From Gammaproteobacteria bacterium 53_120_T64 (lineage in GTDB: Bacteria > Pseudomonadota > Gammaproteobacteria > Pseudomonadales > Porticoccaceae), in the NCBI GenBank assembly GCA_002162815.1, contig MAAT01000028.1, forward strand, positions 148,552 through 212,551: 64,000 nucleotides of DNA. The letters run 5' to 3'. The translations under genes were made by a program, and so were the position numbers. Shown here one piece after another: positions 33,671-43,225 of this stretch; position 1 is the first letter of the stretch; every line of letters starts with the position of its first letter. Below the pieces are notes generated by a model, which saw nothing but the letters and a program-made list of their open reading frames with translations, was not told the origin of the DNA and searched no databases.

Positions 33671-36226
33671 CTATTTACCCAGGGGCCGAGTCAGCAATAT
33701 TAACTTCGGCAACAGGGTTTGCGAGGCCAGTAACGCCGTCAACATTGCCAGGCCGGTCAAAAAGCCAAAGTACACCGAGGGCATAAAGTTGGACAGGGCG
33801 AGGATGGAAAAGCCGACGATAATCACGATTGAGGTGTAATACATCGCCACACCAATGGACTCGTGGCTGCGGTGCATGCTGGCCACGTAGTCCCGATCCT
33901 TGGCGAACTCTTCACGAAAGCGATAAATATAGTGCAGGGTATCGTCGACGCCGATGCCGACGGTGATCGAGGCGATGGTAATGGTCATCATATCGAGGGG
34001 AATACCGGCCCAGCCCATCACCCCCAGTACCACGCAGGCCGCGAGAATATTCGGGAAGATGGCGATAAAGGCAATCAGCAGCGAGCGGAACAAGACCACG
34101 AACATCAGCATAATGCCGAGAAATACCGCGCCCAGGGTGACAATTTGCGAGTGAAACAGGCTTTGCAGCATATTGTTATAGAGCACCATCAAACCCGAGA
34201 GGCGAAATTGCTCCGGCGCCAAGCCCACCTCGTCGATCAGAAAGCTGTTGATCTCCTCGAGTAATTGCTGGCGATTGAGGGTCGCGCCACTCTCCACGGT
34301 GCGCATGGTCAAGCGGGTTTCATCGCTGACATCATCGAGATAGGGCGCCAACAGGAAGCTGTTCATTTCCGCCGACAAGCCCTTGCGCATTACCGCCAGT
34401 TCAAAATCATTCATGCGATGGCCGGTGAGGTCATTGGCGACATGGAAGGCGGTGACCAAAGAGTCGATACGGCCGATCTCGTCCATATCATCGAGATAGG
34501 TGGTGATTTGCTCGAGCTCTTCGAGCCCGCTACGGCTAAACCAGTAGCTGGGTTGTTGCTGATTGGGGTCCGCCTCGCCAAATACATCGTCACCAAAGGG
34601 ATCGTCTTCGAAGGGGTCTTCGGCAAAGGGATCGCTGTCAAAAGGGTCTGCCTCAGCAAAGGGGTCGTCGCCCTCCGGCACACCCAGCGTCAGGGGAATG
34701 GCGGCGCTGGCCGGTGCCTGAATAATAATATCCAGCGGCGTGGTACCCCCCAGTTTCTGATCGATAATCGACAGACCCTGATAGATTTCGGTGTGCTCTT
34801 TGAAGTAGTCGATAAAGCGGTTATCAACCTGCAACTTACTGATACCCAGCACCGAAATAACGCTGACCACCAGTGATAGCATCAAGACCAGGTTGCCGTG
34901 GCGCTCGGTAAAGTTAGAAAAATGCGCCGGCAACCGCCCACCCTGACTGCCCCTCTGCACCACCTTCGCCTTGCCCAGTACCAGCATACCAGCGGGAATC
35001 ACCAGAAAGCCCAGCACCAGGGAGACGGCCAAACCAATGGTCATCATCCAGCCAAAATCGATCACCGGGCGGATACCACTCACCACCAGTGAGGCGAAGG
35101 CGACGATGGTCGTCAACACCGTATAAATACAGGGCCGCGCCATGAAATTGACCATCTCGCGCACCAGCTCCAGTTGGCTGGCCTCGGGCTTGTCATGGTG
35201 CAGTTCGCGATAGCGCACGATCAGGTGAATGGTCAGTGCCATGGTCAACACCAACAACAGGGCGACAAAGTTGGAAGAGATCACCGTTAAACGCCAGTCG
35301 ATCCAGCTCAGCCAACCGAGCATCATTACAATCACAAAACCACAGGTCGCGAGGGGCAACACCACCCAGCGCAACTGGCGAAAAATGACCGCCAGGGTGA
35401 GGACGATAAACAGGGTGATGCCGGCGCCAAACACCTCGAGATCACTGCGAATAAAGTCCACCATGTCGGCGGTAATCATGCTCGGGCCACCGAGAAAAAT
35501 TTGCGCGCGGCCACGGTAGTTATCCATCAAGCTGCGCACCGCTTTGACCCGGGCTTTTTCAACCTCGGCGCGCTGCGTGCGGTAATCCAGAAAGGCCTGA
35601 CTAAGGGTTGCCAACTGCAGGGTTTCCGCCTCGCTCAAGCCCTCGGCCTTACGCTTGTAGCGTAGGGCGTCGCGGCCACGCACCAATTCAATATAGCGCG
35701 CGTCGACCTTAATGGCCGCCAGTAGCGCGGTGGTCTGGCCCTCGGGGCCGAGAATCAACTTCCGATACACCGGGCTGTTGAGAAACTCCTGTTTCGCCAT
35801 CTCGCGGTCGACACCCCGGGTCAGCAGGGTGCGCGGGGTTTCCTGTAACTGGCTGACCGGGACTTTCGGGCTGTACAACAGGGGCACATTGATCATCGAC
35901 AAGACATTCACCACCTCATCGATGTGTTTGAGGTCTTCCGTCAACTCGGTGAGTGTGGCGAGGCTTTGGTCGGAAAATAAGTCATCGCCGGGCAGCGGAC
36001 TATAGGTCACCACCAAAAAGTCACCGCTGCCGTAGCGCTCATTTATTTCGCGAAAGTAGTCGAGGTCGTTATCGTTTTCCAGGGTCAGGGAGTCGGCGGA
36101 GGCGTCGAGCTTAAAATTGGGCAGGCCCAGGGCCAATGCCACCGTAACCAGCAACACCAGTAACAGCACCCGCTTTGGATGGAGCAGTACAATGCGCTCG
36201 TAGGCGTGAAGTAGGCGTTCAGACAT
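33671..36226 (-). CDS. MMPL/RND-superfamily exporter with acidic DPF repeat
   Basis: 851 residues in the predicted-exporter (COG1033-like, YdfJ/MmpL) layout: N-terminal helix LLLVLLVTVALALGL, a first periplasmic loop beginning FKLDASADSL, six helices including the sterol-sensing-like block, a second helix (GNLVLMLSLVVSVISVLGISKL), a second loop, and a final helix block containing MTITIASITVGIGVDDTLHYIYRF. Residues about 516-553 are a run of DPFxxD units (DPFAEADPFDSDPFAEDPF...), probably a flexible periplasmic insert. AAGGGA precedes the ATG. Cargo may be lipids or hopanoid-like molecules, inferred from family only. Confidence 0.88.
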   Translation of the reverse strand: MSERLLHAYERIVLLHPKRVLLLVLLVTVALALGLPNFKLDASADSLTLENDNDLDYFREINERYGSGDFLVVTYSPLPGDDLFSDQSLATLTELTEDLKHIDEVVNVLSMINVPLLYSPKVPVSQLQETPRTLLTRGVDREMAKQEFLNSPVYRKLILGPEGQTTALLAAIKVDARYIELVRGRDALRYKRKAEGLSEAETLQLATLSQAFLDYRTQRAEVEKARVKAVRSLMDNYRGRAQIFLGGPSMITADMVDFIRSDLEVFGAGITLFIVLTLAVIFRQLRWVVLPLATCGFVIVMMLGWLSWIDWRLTVISSNFVALLLVLTMALTIHLIVRYRELHHDKPEASQLELVREMVNFMARPCIYTVLTTIVAFASLVVSGIRPVIDFGWMMTIGLAVSLVLGFLVIPAGMLVLGKAKVVQRGSQGGRLPAHFSNFTERHGNLVLMLSLVVSVISVLGISKLQVDNRFIDYFKEHTEIYQGLSIIDQKLGGTTPLDIIIQAPASAAIPLTLGVPEGDDPFAEADPFDSDPFAEDPFEDDPFGDDVFGEADPNQQQPSYWFSRSGLEELEQITTYLDDMDEIGRIDSLVTAFHVANDLTGHRMNDFELAVMRKGLSAEMNSFLLAPYLDDVSDETRLTMRTVESGATLNRQQLLEEINSFLIDEVGLAPEQFRLSGLMVLYNNMLQSLFHSQIVTLGAVFLGIMLMFVVLFRSLLIAFIAIFPNILAACVVLGVMGWAGIPLDMMTITIASITVGIGVDDTLHYIYRFREEFAKDRDYVASMHRSHESIGVAMYYTSIVIIVGFSILALSNFMPSVYFGFLTGLAMLTALLASQTLLPKLILLTRPLGK

Positions 36227-36412
36227 GTCTTTCCCTTATGTTACTGGCGAGCGACCCAATAGCCGCTTCAAACAAAAGCCTCCATTATGCCTAAGCTGTC
36301 AAAGAACTGCCTTTATTCTGCGCGCTGTACCTGTAGCCACCGTCAGCGGCATTCCCTTTTGGCGGCACTCGGGTACAGTAACAAGCCCTTGTTCACTGCA
36401 CAGAGCCCAGCC

Positions 36413-37369
36413 ATGGCAACCTTAAAGGGCGTTATTCTCGACCGCGACTCCCTGCACCCCGACGACCTCGACCTGCGTCCGCTATTGGATATCATCGCCG
36501 TCGACTGGCACAGCTACGCCAATACCACGGCCAGCCAAACCGCGCAGCGCATTGCCGACGCCGATATTGTACTGAGCAACAAAGTGCTACTGGGTGCAGC
36601 GGAAATCGGCGCTGCCAGCCGCTTAAAATACATCGGTGTGCTGGCCACCGGCACCAATATTGTCGACCACCCTGCGGCACAACAACGACAGATCACGGTC
36701 AACAATTGCACGGCCTACGGTACAGCATCGGTGGTGCAACACACCTGGGCGCTGATCCTCTCACTCAGCACACAACTGCAGGCCTATCACCGGGTGGCCC
36801 GCGAGAGCTGGGGCCAGAGCCCATTTTTTTCGGTACTCGACCACTCCATCACCGAACTCGCGGGCAAGACCCTCGGCATTGTCGGTTACGGCGAACTCGG
36901 TCGCGGCGTCGCCAATGTCGGTCGCGCTTTCGGTATGGACATCGTTAGCGCCACGATCCCGGGTTGGCAGTCAACAAGCCACGACGCCACGCCCCGGCTA
37001 CCGCTGGCACAATTTTTAGCCAACGTCGATGTCCTCAGCCTACACTGCCCTCTCAGCGAGCAAACCCACAATCTGATTGCTGAGGCCGAACTCCAACAAA
37101 TGAAAACCAGCGCCCTGCTGATCAACTGCGCCCGAGGCGGCATTGTTAACGAAACGGCTCTGGCCGAGGCCCTACGACAGGGCCGCATTGCCGGCGCCGG
37201 TGTCGATGTGCTGACCCGCGAACCGCCCCACGACGGCAACCCACTACTGGCAGCCGACATCGCCAATCTTATTATCACGCCGCATTGTGCCTGGGGTTCC
37301 CGAGAGGCCCGTCAGCGGCTGGTCGTGCAGGCAGCGGACAAACTTGCAACATTTATTGAGGCTGTCTAG
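36413..37369 (+). CDS. D-2-hydroxyacid dehydrogenase (glycerate dehydrogenase-like)
   Basis: 318 residues of the 2-hydroxyacid dehydrogenase family. NAD-binding GIVGYGELGRGVANVG, substrate/cofactor segments LATGTNIVDHPAA and NCTAYGTASVVQH, catalytic Arg in LINCARGGIVNETAL, Glu in DVLTREPP and His in IITPHCAWGS are all present. GTNIVD plus AYGT favour a hydroxypyruvate/glycerate dehydrogenase (HprA) over a D-lactate or formate enzyme. Frame is open from 36287, but the family N-terminus begins at the ATG 36413. Divergent from the MMPL gene. Confidence 0.88.
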   Translation: MATLKGVILDRDSLHPDDLDLRPLLDIIAVDWHSYANTTASQTAQRIADADIVLSNKVLLGAAEIGAASRLKYIGVLATGTNIVDHPAAQQRQITVNNCTAYGTASVVQHTWALILSLSTQLQAYHRVARESWGQSPFFSVLDHSITELAGKTLGIVGYGELGRGVANVGRAFGMDIVSATIPGWQSTSHDATPRLPLAQFLANVDVLSLHCPLSEQTHNLIAEAELQQMKTSALLINCARGGIVNETALAEALRQGRIAGAGVDVLTREPPHDGNPLLAADIANLIITPHCAWGSREARQRLVVQAADKLATFIEAV

Positions 37370-37526
37370 AGGCAAAGCCAATAAAATCAAACACCTCCAG
37401 TTTTTGCGACAAGCCACTAAAAATTTGCTATCGATCCTGTATTCAAAGAGACGATTTTGTAACCATAGCCACAGATAAAAGCTTGAGGCAGATGGCCTCG
37501 CGAATGTGTTCATAGGGAAAAGCAGT

Positions 37527-38429
37527 ATGTCAGACGTCAACGCAATTGGTTTTGAATTTATTCAAACACTGAGCGATGAGCTATCCAAGGGCCAGGTCAA
37601 ACTGCCGGCGTTCCCCGAGGTCGCAATGCGTATCAAGGGCGCCCTCGAAGACCCCAATATGTCGACCCAGCAAATTGCCAAACTGGTGGTTTCCGACCCG
37701 GTTTTTTCTGCGCGTTTACTGAAAGTTGCCAATTCGGCGGCCCTTAATGTCAGCGGCAACCAGATCAAAGATATCCCCACCGCCATTACCCGCATGGGCT
37801 TCAAGATGGCCCACAGCATCGCCGTCTCCATCGCCATGGACCAGGTGATGAACGCACCGGCCAACCCCGCGCTGGCCTCACAATTCCATAAACTCTGGCA
37901 GCACAGCGTCACCGTGGCGGCACTGTGCTTTGTGATCAGTAAAAAACAAGCGCGCCACCCCAACCTCAAGAAAAACAGAATCAACCCCGATGAGGCCATG
38001 CTCGCCGGGCTGATGCACGATATCGGTAAGACCTATATTCTGACCCGTGCCGAGAGCTACCCCGCATTAATTAAGGACCCAGAGGCTCTCGAGCGAGTGA
38101 TGTCTGACTGGCACACCGGTATCGGCAGCGCCATCATTGAGAACTGGGAGTTTGACGAGGCAATGATGAATGTCGCCGACGAACACGAGCTCTACGACCG
38201 CGAACCCTTTATAGCGGGTCATGCCACCGACCTCACCGATGTCGTTCTTACTGCCAACTTAATGGCCCATCTTATTGAAGAGGGCGATGAGGGCAACGAG
38301 GAGGAGCATCTTGCCGAGTGGCTACAAATTCCCGCCTTTGAACGCCTCGGCTTAGATGCCGAAGCGATTAGCGAGATCAAGGACAGTTCCAGGGAAGAGA
38401 TCGACTCGATTGTTTCAGCTCTGGGCTAG
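37527..38429 (+). CDS. HDOD-domain signalling protein
   Basis: 300 residues, mainly one HDOD domain: LPAFPEVAMRIKGALEDPNMS, IAKLVVSDPVFSARLLKVANSA, ITRMGFKMAHSIAVSIAM, and the HD-like sequence LAGLMHDIGKTYIL. HDOD proteins are non-catalytic relatives of HD-GYP phosphodiesterases used in c-di-GMP-linked regulation. Here the HD pair in MHDIGK is kept, but no GYP motif is seen. AGGGA precedes the ATG. It is alone on its strand. Confidence 0.92.
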   Translation: MSDVNAIGFEFIQTLSDELSKGQVKLPAFPEVAMRIKGALEDPNMSTQQIAKLVVSDPVFSARLLKVANSAALNVSGNQIKDIPTAITRMGFKMAHSIAVSIAMDQVMNAPANPALASQFHKLWQHSVTVAALCFVISKKQARHPNLKKNRINPDEAMLAGLMHDIGKTYILTRAESYPALIKDPEALERVMSDWHTGIGSAIIENWEFDEAMMNVADEHELYDREPFIAGHATDLTDVVLTANLMAHLIEEGDEGNEEEHLAEWLQIPAFERLGLDAEAISEIKDSSREEIDSIVSALG

Positions 38430-38488
38430 CGTCACGCAGTCATTGCGGCTCCGGCCAGCGCCATTACGTAAGCGCTGATAAGCGGCCC

Positions 38489-38992
38489 CTAAACCGGGAG
38501 CCCTGACCTCGACGCTAATGGTGTCAGTACATCGCCAACACGAATCACCCCACCCTCAACAATATCCGCCCTCAAGCCACCTCTACCGACGAGAGCTGCC
38601 ATGACCCCGGGGCGGGTCAGTTGTTCGAGATGAGGGCAGGGCTCACAACGGCGTACGCCGTATAAAACCACCTCCCCCAGCCGTAGAAACCGCCCCACCA
38701 AGGCGTTCATCTCGAGCCCTCGAGTGACAATATTGCGCCGCGCCTGAGCCCCAGTAATGGCACAACTCGCGGCTAGGGCTGCCAGTACTTCGGCCTCGAT
38801 CAAGGTGACATCCCGGCCCTGCCCCGGCCAGTGGGAAAAACTGCCGCGCCGATAACAATAGCGGTCGCCCTCGAGGCCTCGACCCACCAGCGCCGTGACC
38901 TGAACCCTGCTGACCAGCGGTTCGCGGGCTCTAGACGCGATAAAAAGACCTTCGACACGGGCCTTAATCACCTTAGACGAGATCTCGCTCAT
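38489..38992 (-). CDS. MOSC-domain protein
   Basis: 167 residues with a single MOSC domain: GRGLEGDRYCYRRGSFS, the acidic DVTLIEAEVL, RRNIVTRGLEMNALVGR, and the conserved Cys in RRCEPCPHLEQL. MOSC domains handle sulfur from MoCo sulfurases or bind molybdenum cofactor in N-hydroxylated-compound reductases. No partner oxidoreductase or MoCo gene is adjacent. It converges with the HDOD gene. Confidence 0.9.
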   Translation of the reverse strand: MSEISSKVIKARVEGLFIASRAREPLVSRVQVTALVGRGLEGDRYCYRRGSFSHWPGQGRDVTLIEAEVLAALAASCAITGAQARRNIVTRGLEMNALVGRFLRLGEVVLYGVRRCEPCPHLEQLTRPGVMAALVGRGGLRADIVEGGVIRVGDVLTPLASRSGLPV

Positions 38993-39074
38993 AAAAACCC
39001 CATGGTTTATCGTTAATCACCTGACATAATCCCCTCTAGTGATAAGTACAAGAATAATTGCCAAGGATGACATC

Positions 39075-42000
39075 ATGCCGCTTCGTCTGCTCTTCACGCT
39101 ACTACTGCTCTGCGCGACAGCCCCCAGCCATGGCGCTGCACAGACGGCCCCGCCCGCACTGGCGGCGTGGCAATCGTGGGTATTACGCGACCAGATACAA
39201 CACCCCTGCCCAAGAATAGCCCAGCAGGCGCAGCAGCGTCGCTGTGTCTGGCCCGGCCAACTGGCGATTACCCTCTCCCCCCATGGCGCTGAATTTTCAC
39301 AGCACTGGCAAGTGATCACCGACAGCTGGCTGACACTGCCCGGTGACAACCAACACTGGCCCCAGTCGGTGACCGTCAATAATAAGGCGGCGGCTGTCCT
39401 TGACGTTAAGGGCAAGCCGGCAATCCGTGTCGCCGCCGGCCACTACACCATTAAAGGCCGGTGGCACTGGCAGCAAACCCCGCAATATCTCAAGGTGCCA
39501 ACCGATACTGCGCTTGTGAAGCTGAGTAGCGCGGGTCATGACACCAAGGCCAACATCGACGCCCAGGGGCGCTTATGGTTGCGCAGTCAAGATAGCGCCA
39601 CGGCGCAAAAAAACCTCGACAACACCCTTAAACTGAACGTCTTTCGCGCTCTCAATGACGCCATTCCGATGCAACTGGAAACCGAACTGCGTCTCAGCGT
39701 CGCCGGCAAGCCCCGTGAAATCACTCTCGGACAATTCCTACCCGCCAATGCCGAGGCCCTGTCTTTCGAATCGCCCCTGCCCGCTCGCATCGAGCCCGAT
39801 GGCCGCCTAAAAATACAGGCCCGCGCCGGCCAGTGGGTGATCAAGCTGCGCGCCCGCTATCTCGACCAAAGCAATCAATTCAGCATGCAGAAGATGGATC
39901 CATCCTGGCCCGATCAGGAAATCTGGAGTTTCCGCGCCGCCCCCCACCTGCGCGGCGTTAAACCCGTGGGGCTAGCGGCCATCGACCCCTCGCAGACCGA
40001 CATACCGCCGCGCTTCGCCAAACTGCCGACCTTTTTAATGACCCCGGGTGCCACTCTCGAACTGCAGGAACAATATCGCGGCGACGCCAGCCCCGCCGCC
40101 AACCGACTGAATTTACAGCGCACCCTATGGCTCGATTTCGACGGCTCGGGCGCCACCAGCAAAGACATTATTCGCGGCACCATGACGCACGGCTGGCGCC
40201 TGCATGCCTCCGCCGACTTACAACTGGGCCGCATTGTCGCCAACGGCATACCCCAGTTGGTGACACAGATGGCGGGCGAAGCGGGCACCGGTATCGAGAT
40301 CCGCCAATCCCAGGTCGATGTCGAAGCCATTAACCGTATCAACTCTCTGGCGGCCATCTCTGCCAATGGTTGGCTGCACGACTTCGACACTGTCGCTCTG
40401 ACCCTACAGTTGCCCCCCGGCTGGCAACTGTGGCACGCCGCTGGCCCCGACAGCGTGGGGCAATCCTGGCTGTCGCGCTGGGACTTGTGGGATCTGTTTA
40501 TCTGCCTGTTTATTGTCGGCGCCCTACTGCGCACACTGAACTGGCGCTGGGCATTGATCGGCGCAGTGACACTGGCCCTGACCTATCACGAAACCAACGC
40601 CCCCCCGATGCTGAGCTGGATCATTCTCGTCGCCGCGCTGCCGCTATTGCAGGTTTTACCCAGCGGCAAGTTTAAACAACTGACCACCAGCGGCGCCTAC
40701 CTCGCGCTCAGCGCCCTGCTGATTATTATCCTCGCCTTTGCAGTGCAGCAAATTCGCCAGGGGCTCTACCCCCAGCTCGAGAAAAACCGCGCCATTAACG
40801 CCTCCCACTATCGCTATTCTCAAGCACCGGTAAGCCTGGCCAAGAACCGGGTGCAAAAAGATAGTGAAGTTGGCCCCGCACGGATGATGGATTCGTTCGC
40901 TTCGCCAGTGCTTGAAGAAAAGGCCGCGCGCAAACGCTACCGCCCCAGTGACAATGTGCAAACCGGGCCCAGTGAACCCGACTGGCAATGGCAGGAAGTG
41001 GAGCTACATTGGAGCGGCGCGGTGAATGTTGGCGAACCCCTCAAGCTCTACCTGTCGCCACCGCTGCTGACCCGCCTGCTGAAGTTTGTGCAGGTGGCTC
41101 TGGTCGCCCTGCTATTTTATGGACTGGCGGGGCCACTGCTGCGCGAACACCCTCTGTTTGGCGACAAGGGCGACAAAAACCCAGCGATACTGCCGCCGGG
41201 GATCACCTCCTGCCTGCTGCCGGCGCTGTTACTCCTCGCCGGGCTAGGACTACATACGCCCCAGATTTGCGCCCAGCAGGCGATTCAGAACCCCGTGCAA
41301 AGCCCCGTTCAAAGCTACAGCTTCCCCTCCAGGGAATTACTGCAGGAGCTCAAGGCAGAATTGCTCAAAGCGCCACGTTGCGCACCCCAGTGTGCGGCCC
41401 TGCAAAATGTCGATATCAAGGTCGACCGCCAACAGTTACGCCTGCAATTTAGCGCCAGTGCCGCGACGCAAATCGCCTTCCCCCTGCCGCTCGATAAAAG
41501 CTGGCAGGCGCAGAGCGTTCGCGTCGACAATCGTACCGCAACACTGGCACGGGATCAGGGCAAGCTCTGGGTACTACTGGCAGCCGGAGTTCACCAGATA
41601 GTGCTGAACGGTCTGGCCGATGGCGACACGATCACCATTCCCTTTGCCCTGCCGCCCCATGATACCCGCGTCAATGCACCGGGCTGGCGGGTTCACGGTG
41701 TCAATAAGGGCCGGGTCAATGGCGCTAGCGTGCAGCTCGAAAAAGAGCGCAAGCAGCTGCTTGCCGACACCCTACTGCCCGCAGCCATCGAGCCCTTTGT
41801 GCGGGTCGAGCGCCAGCTTAATGCCGACATCGACTGGGAATTACTCACCACGGTGCGACGCATTGCCCCCCGACAGGGCAGCATTAATTTGCGCATCCCC
41901 CTACAGCCCGGCGAGTCGGTGGTCAGTCAAAACATGCTGATTGAAGACCATCACATTGTGGTCTCGATGAAACCGAGACAACGGCAAGTACAGTGGCGCT

Positions 42001-43199
42001 CGGTGCTTAAGCCCACGCCAGAACTGCGCTTAACAGCCCCACAAACCACGCAGTGGGTTGAGCACTGGTCTGTGCGCGCCTCCCCGCGCTGGCATATCAC
42101 TGGCGAGGGCATTCCCCTGCTAAAAATGGCCGCCGCCCAGCAACAGGCCAACCCGCGCTGGCAGCCCTGGCCCGGTGAGACCTTAAACCTGCACGCCGTA
42201 GAGCCCCAACCCGTACCCGGCGCCAACACCACCATTGAAAGCATTGCCCTCGACTACACCCCCGGCAAGCGCAGTGCCGATGTTGAGATGACACTGAAAA
42301 TACGCACCAGTCTGGGCGGCGATTACCGCTTTCGCCAGCCCCCCGGCGCGGAATTGCAGAGCATGATTATCGATGGCGTCGAACAAACCCGGCCTAAAGA
42401 ACAGGCGTTTGTGGTGATACCTCTACACCCCGGCCTGCAAACGATCGACCTAAAGTGGCAGCTGCCCAGTGGCGTTGCCCTGCGCACCTTGACGCCGAGT
42501 TTTGAGCTGCCCACGCCGGCCAATAACATCAATTTAAAAATTCACCTGCCCCAGGGCCGCTGGCCGCTGTTACTCAGTGGCCCGGATATTGGCCCCGCCA
42601 TGCTCTACTGGGGTGTGTTGGCGGTGATTATTGCCATCGCCATTGCCCTCGGCACCTGCGTGCAGCGCCTGCAATTATCGATACCCCTAAAGACCTGGCA
42701 CTGGTTGTTGTTGGCGATCGGCATGAGCACCGTCAATATGGTCGGTAGCCTGCCCGTTGTCGCCTGGTTCTTTGCCATGGAGGCGAGGCGTCGCTACAGC
42801 CCCTCTGCGCCAACAAAACTCTTTAACCTGATGCAAATAGGCTTGATTGGGCTCTCGCTGGTGGCACTATTGAGTCTGTTTTTCACCATTCCGCAAAGCC
42901 TACTGTCCTCACCCAATATGCAGGTAACCGGCAATGGCTCCGGCGCCTACCTCTACCAGTGGTACCAAGACCACAGCAGCGACAGCCTGCCCAATGCCTG
43001 GGTCTTTAGCCTGCCACTGTGGGTCTTTCGTCTCACCATGTTGGCGTGGTCGATGTGGCTGGTTTTCGCCCTCTTGAACTGGATTAAATGGGGCTGGCAG
43101 TGCCTATCGGCCGGCAAGCTGTGGGATAACCCACCACCGCGACAGCCGCGTAAAAAAACTATCAAAAAGTCGATCAAACACGATCGCACTGAAGAATAA
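39075..43199 (+). CDS. Giant membrane protein with two diverged copies of an unknown periplasmic module
   Basis: 1374 residues; I do not recognise the family. A signal peptide (LRLLFTLLLLCATAPSHGA) opens the protein. Module A (about 85-470) and module B (about 800-1180) share ordered motifs at an almost constant offset of 711-716 residues: AAGHYTIKG/AAGVHQIVLNG, IWSFRAAP/HWSVRASP, LQLPPGWQLWHAAGPD/IHLPQGRWPLLLSGPD. Both begin near paired Cys (HPCPRI...RRC; RCAPQC). Each is followed by a hydrophobic block (about four helices after A; two more before B; about four after B) and the tail is basic. AAGGA lies seven bases before ATG 39075. Its neighbours (MOSC, acyl-CoA dehydrogenase) give no clue to its job. 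Confidence 0.85.
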   Translation: MPLRLLFTLLLLCATAPSHGAAQTAPPALAAWQSWVLRDQIQHPCPRIAQQAQQRRCVWPGQLAITLSPHGAEFSQHWQVITDSWLTLPGDNQHWPQSVTVNNKAAAVLDVKGKPAIRVAAGHYTIKGRWHWQQTPQYLKVPTDTALVKLSSAGHDTKANIDAQGRLWLRSQDSATAQKNLDNTLKLNVFRALNDAIPMQLETELRLSVAGKPREITLGQFLPANAEALSFESPLPARIEPDGRLKIQARAGQWVIKLRARYLDQSNQFSMQKMDPSWPDQEIWSFRAAPHLRGVKPVGLAAIDPSQTDIPPRFAKLPTFLMTPGATLELQEQYRGDASPAANRLNLQRTLWLDFDGSGATSKDIIRGTMTHGWRLHASADLQLGRIVANGIPQLVTQMAGEAGTGIEIRQSQVDVEAINRINSLAAISANGWLHDFDTVALTLQLPPGWQLWHAAGPDSVGQSWLSRWDLWDLFICLFIVGALLRTLNWRWALIGAVTLALTYHETNAPPMLSWIILVAALPLLQVLPSGKFKQLTTSGAYLALSALLIIILAFAVQQIRQGLYPQLEKNRAINASHYRYSQAPVSLAKNRVQKDSEVGPARMMDSFASPVLEEKAARKRYRPSDNVQTGPSEPDWQWQEVELHWSGAVNVGEPLKLYLSPPLLTRLLKFVQVALVALLFYGLAGPLLREHPLFGDKGDKNPAILPPGITSCLLPALLLLAGLGLHTPQICAQQAIQNPVQSPVQSYSFPSRELLQELKAELLKAPRCAPQCAALQNVDIKVDRQQLRLQFSASAATQIAFPLPLDKSWQAQSVRVDNRTATLARDQGKLWVLLAAGVHQIVLNGLADGDTITIPFALPPHDTRVNAPGWRVHGVNKGRVNGASVQLEKERKQLLADTLLPAAIEPFVRVERQLNADIDWELLTTVRRIAPRQGSINLRIPLQPGESVVSQNMLIEDHHIVVSMKPRQRQVQWRSVLKPTPELRLTAPQTTQWVEHWSVRASPRWHITGEGIPLLKMAAAQQQANPRWQPWPGETLNLHAVEPQPVPGANTTIESIALDYTPGKRSADVEMTLKIRTSLGGDYRFRQPPGAELQSMIIDGVEQTRPKEQAFVVIPLHPGLQTIDLKWQLPSGVALRTLTPSFELPTPANNINLKIHLPQGRWPLLLSGPDIGPAMLYWGVLAVIIAIAIALGTCVQRLQLSIPLKTWHWLLLAIGMSTVNMVGSLPVVAWFFAMEARRRYSPSAPTKLFNLMQIGLIGLSLVALLSLFFTIPQSLLSSPNMQVTGNGSGAYLYQWYQDHSSDSLPNAWVFSLPLWVFRLTMLAWSMWLVFALLNWIKWGWQCLSAGKLWDNPPPRQPRKKTIKKSIKHDRTEE

Positions 43200-43225
43200 A
43201 AACCCACAATAAGCAGGAAGCCCCG

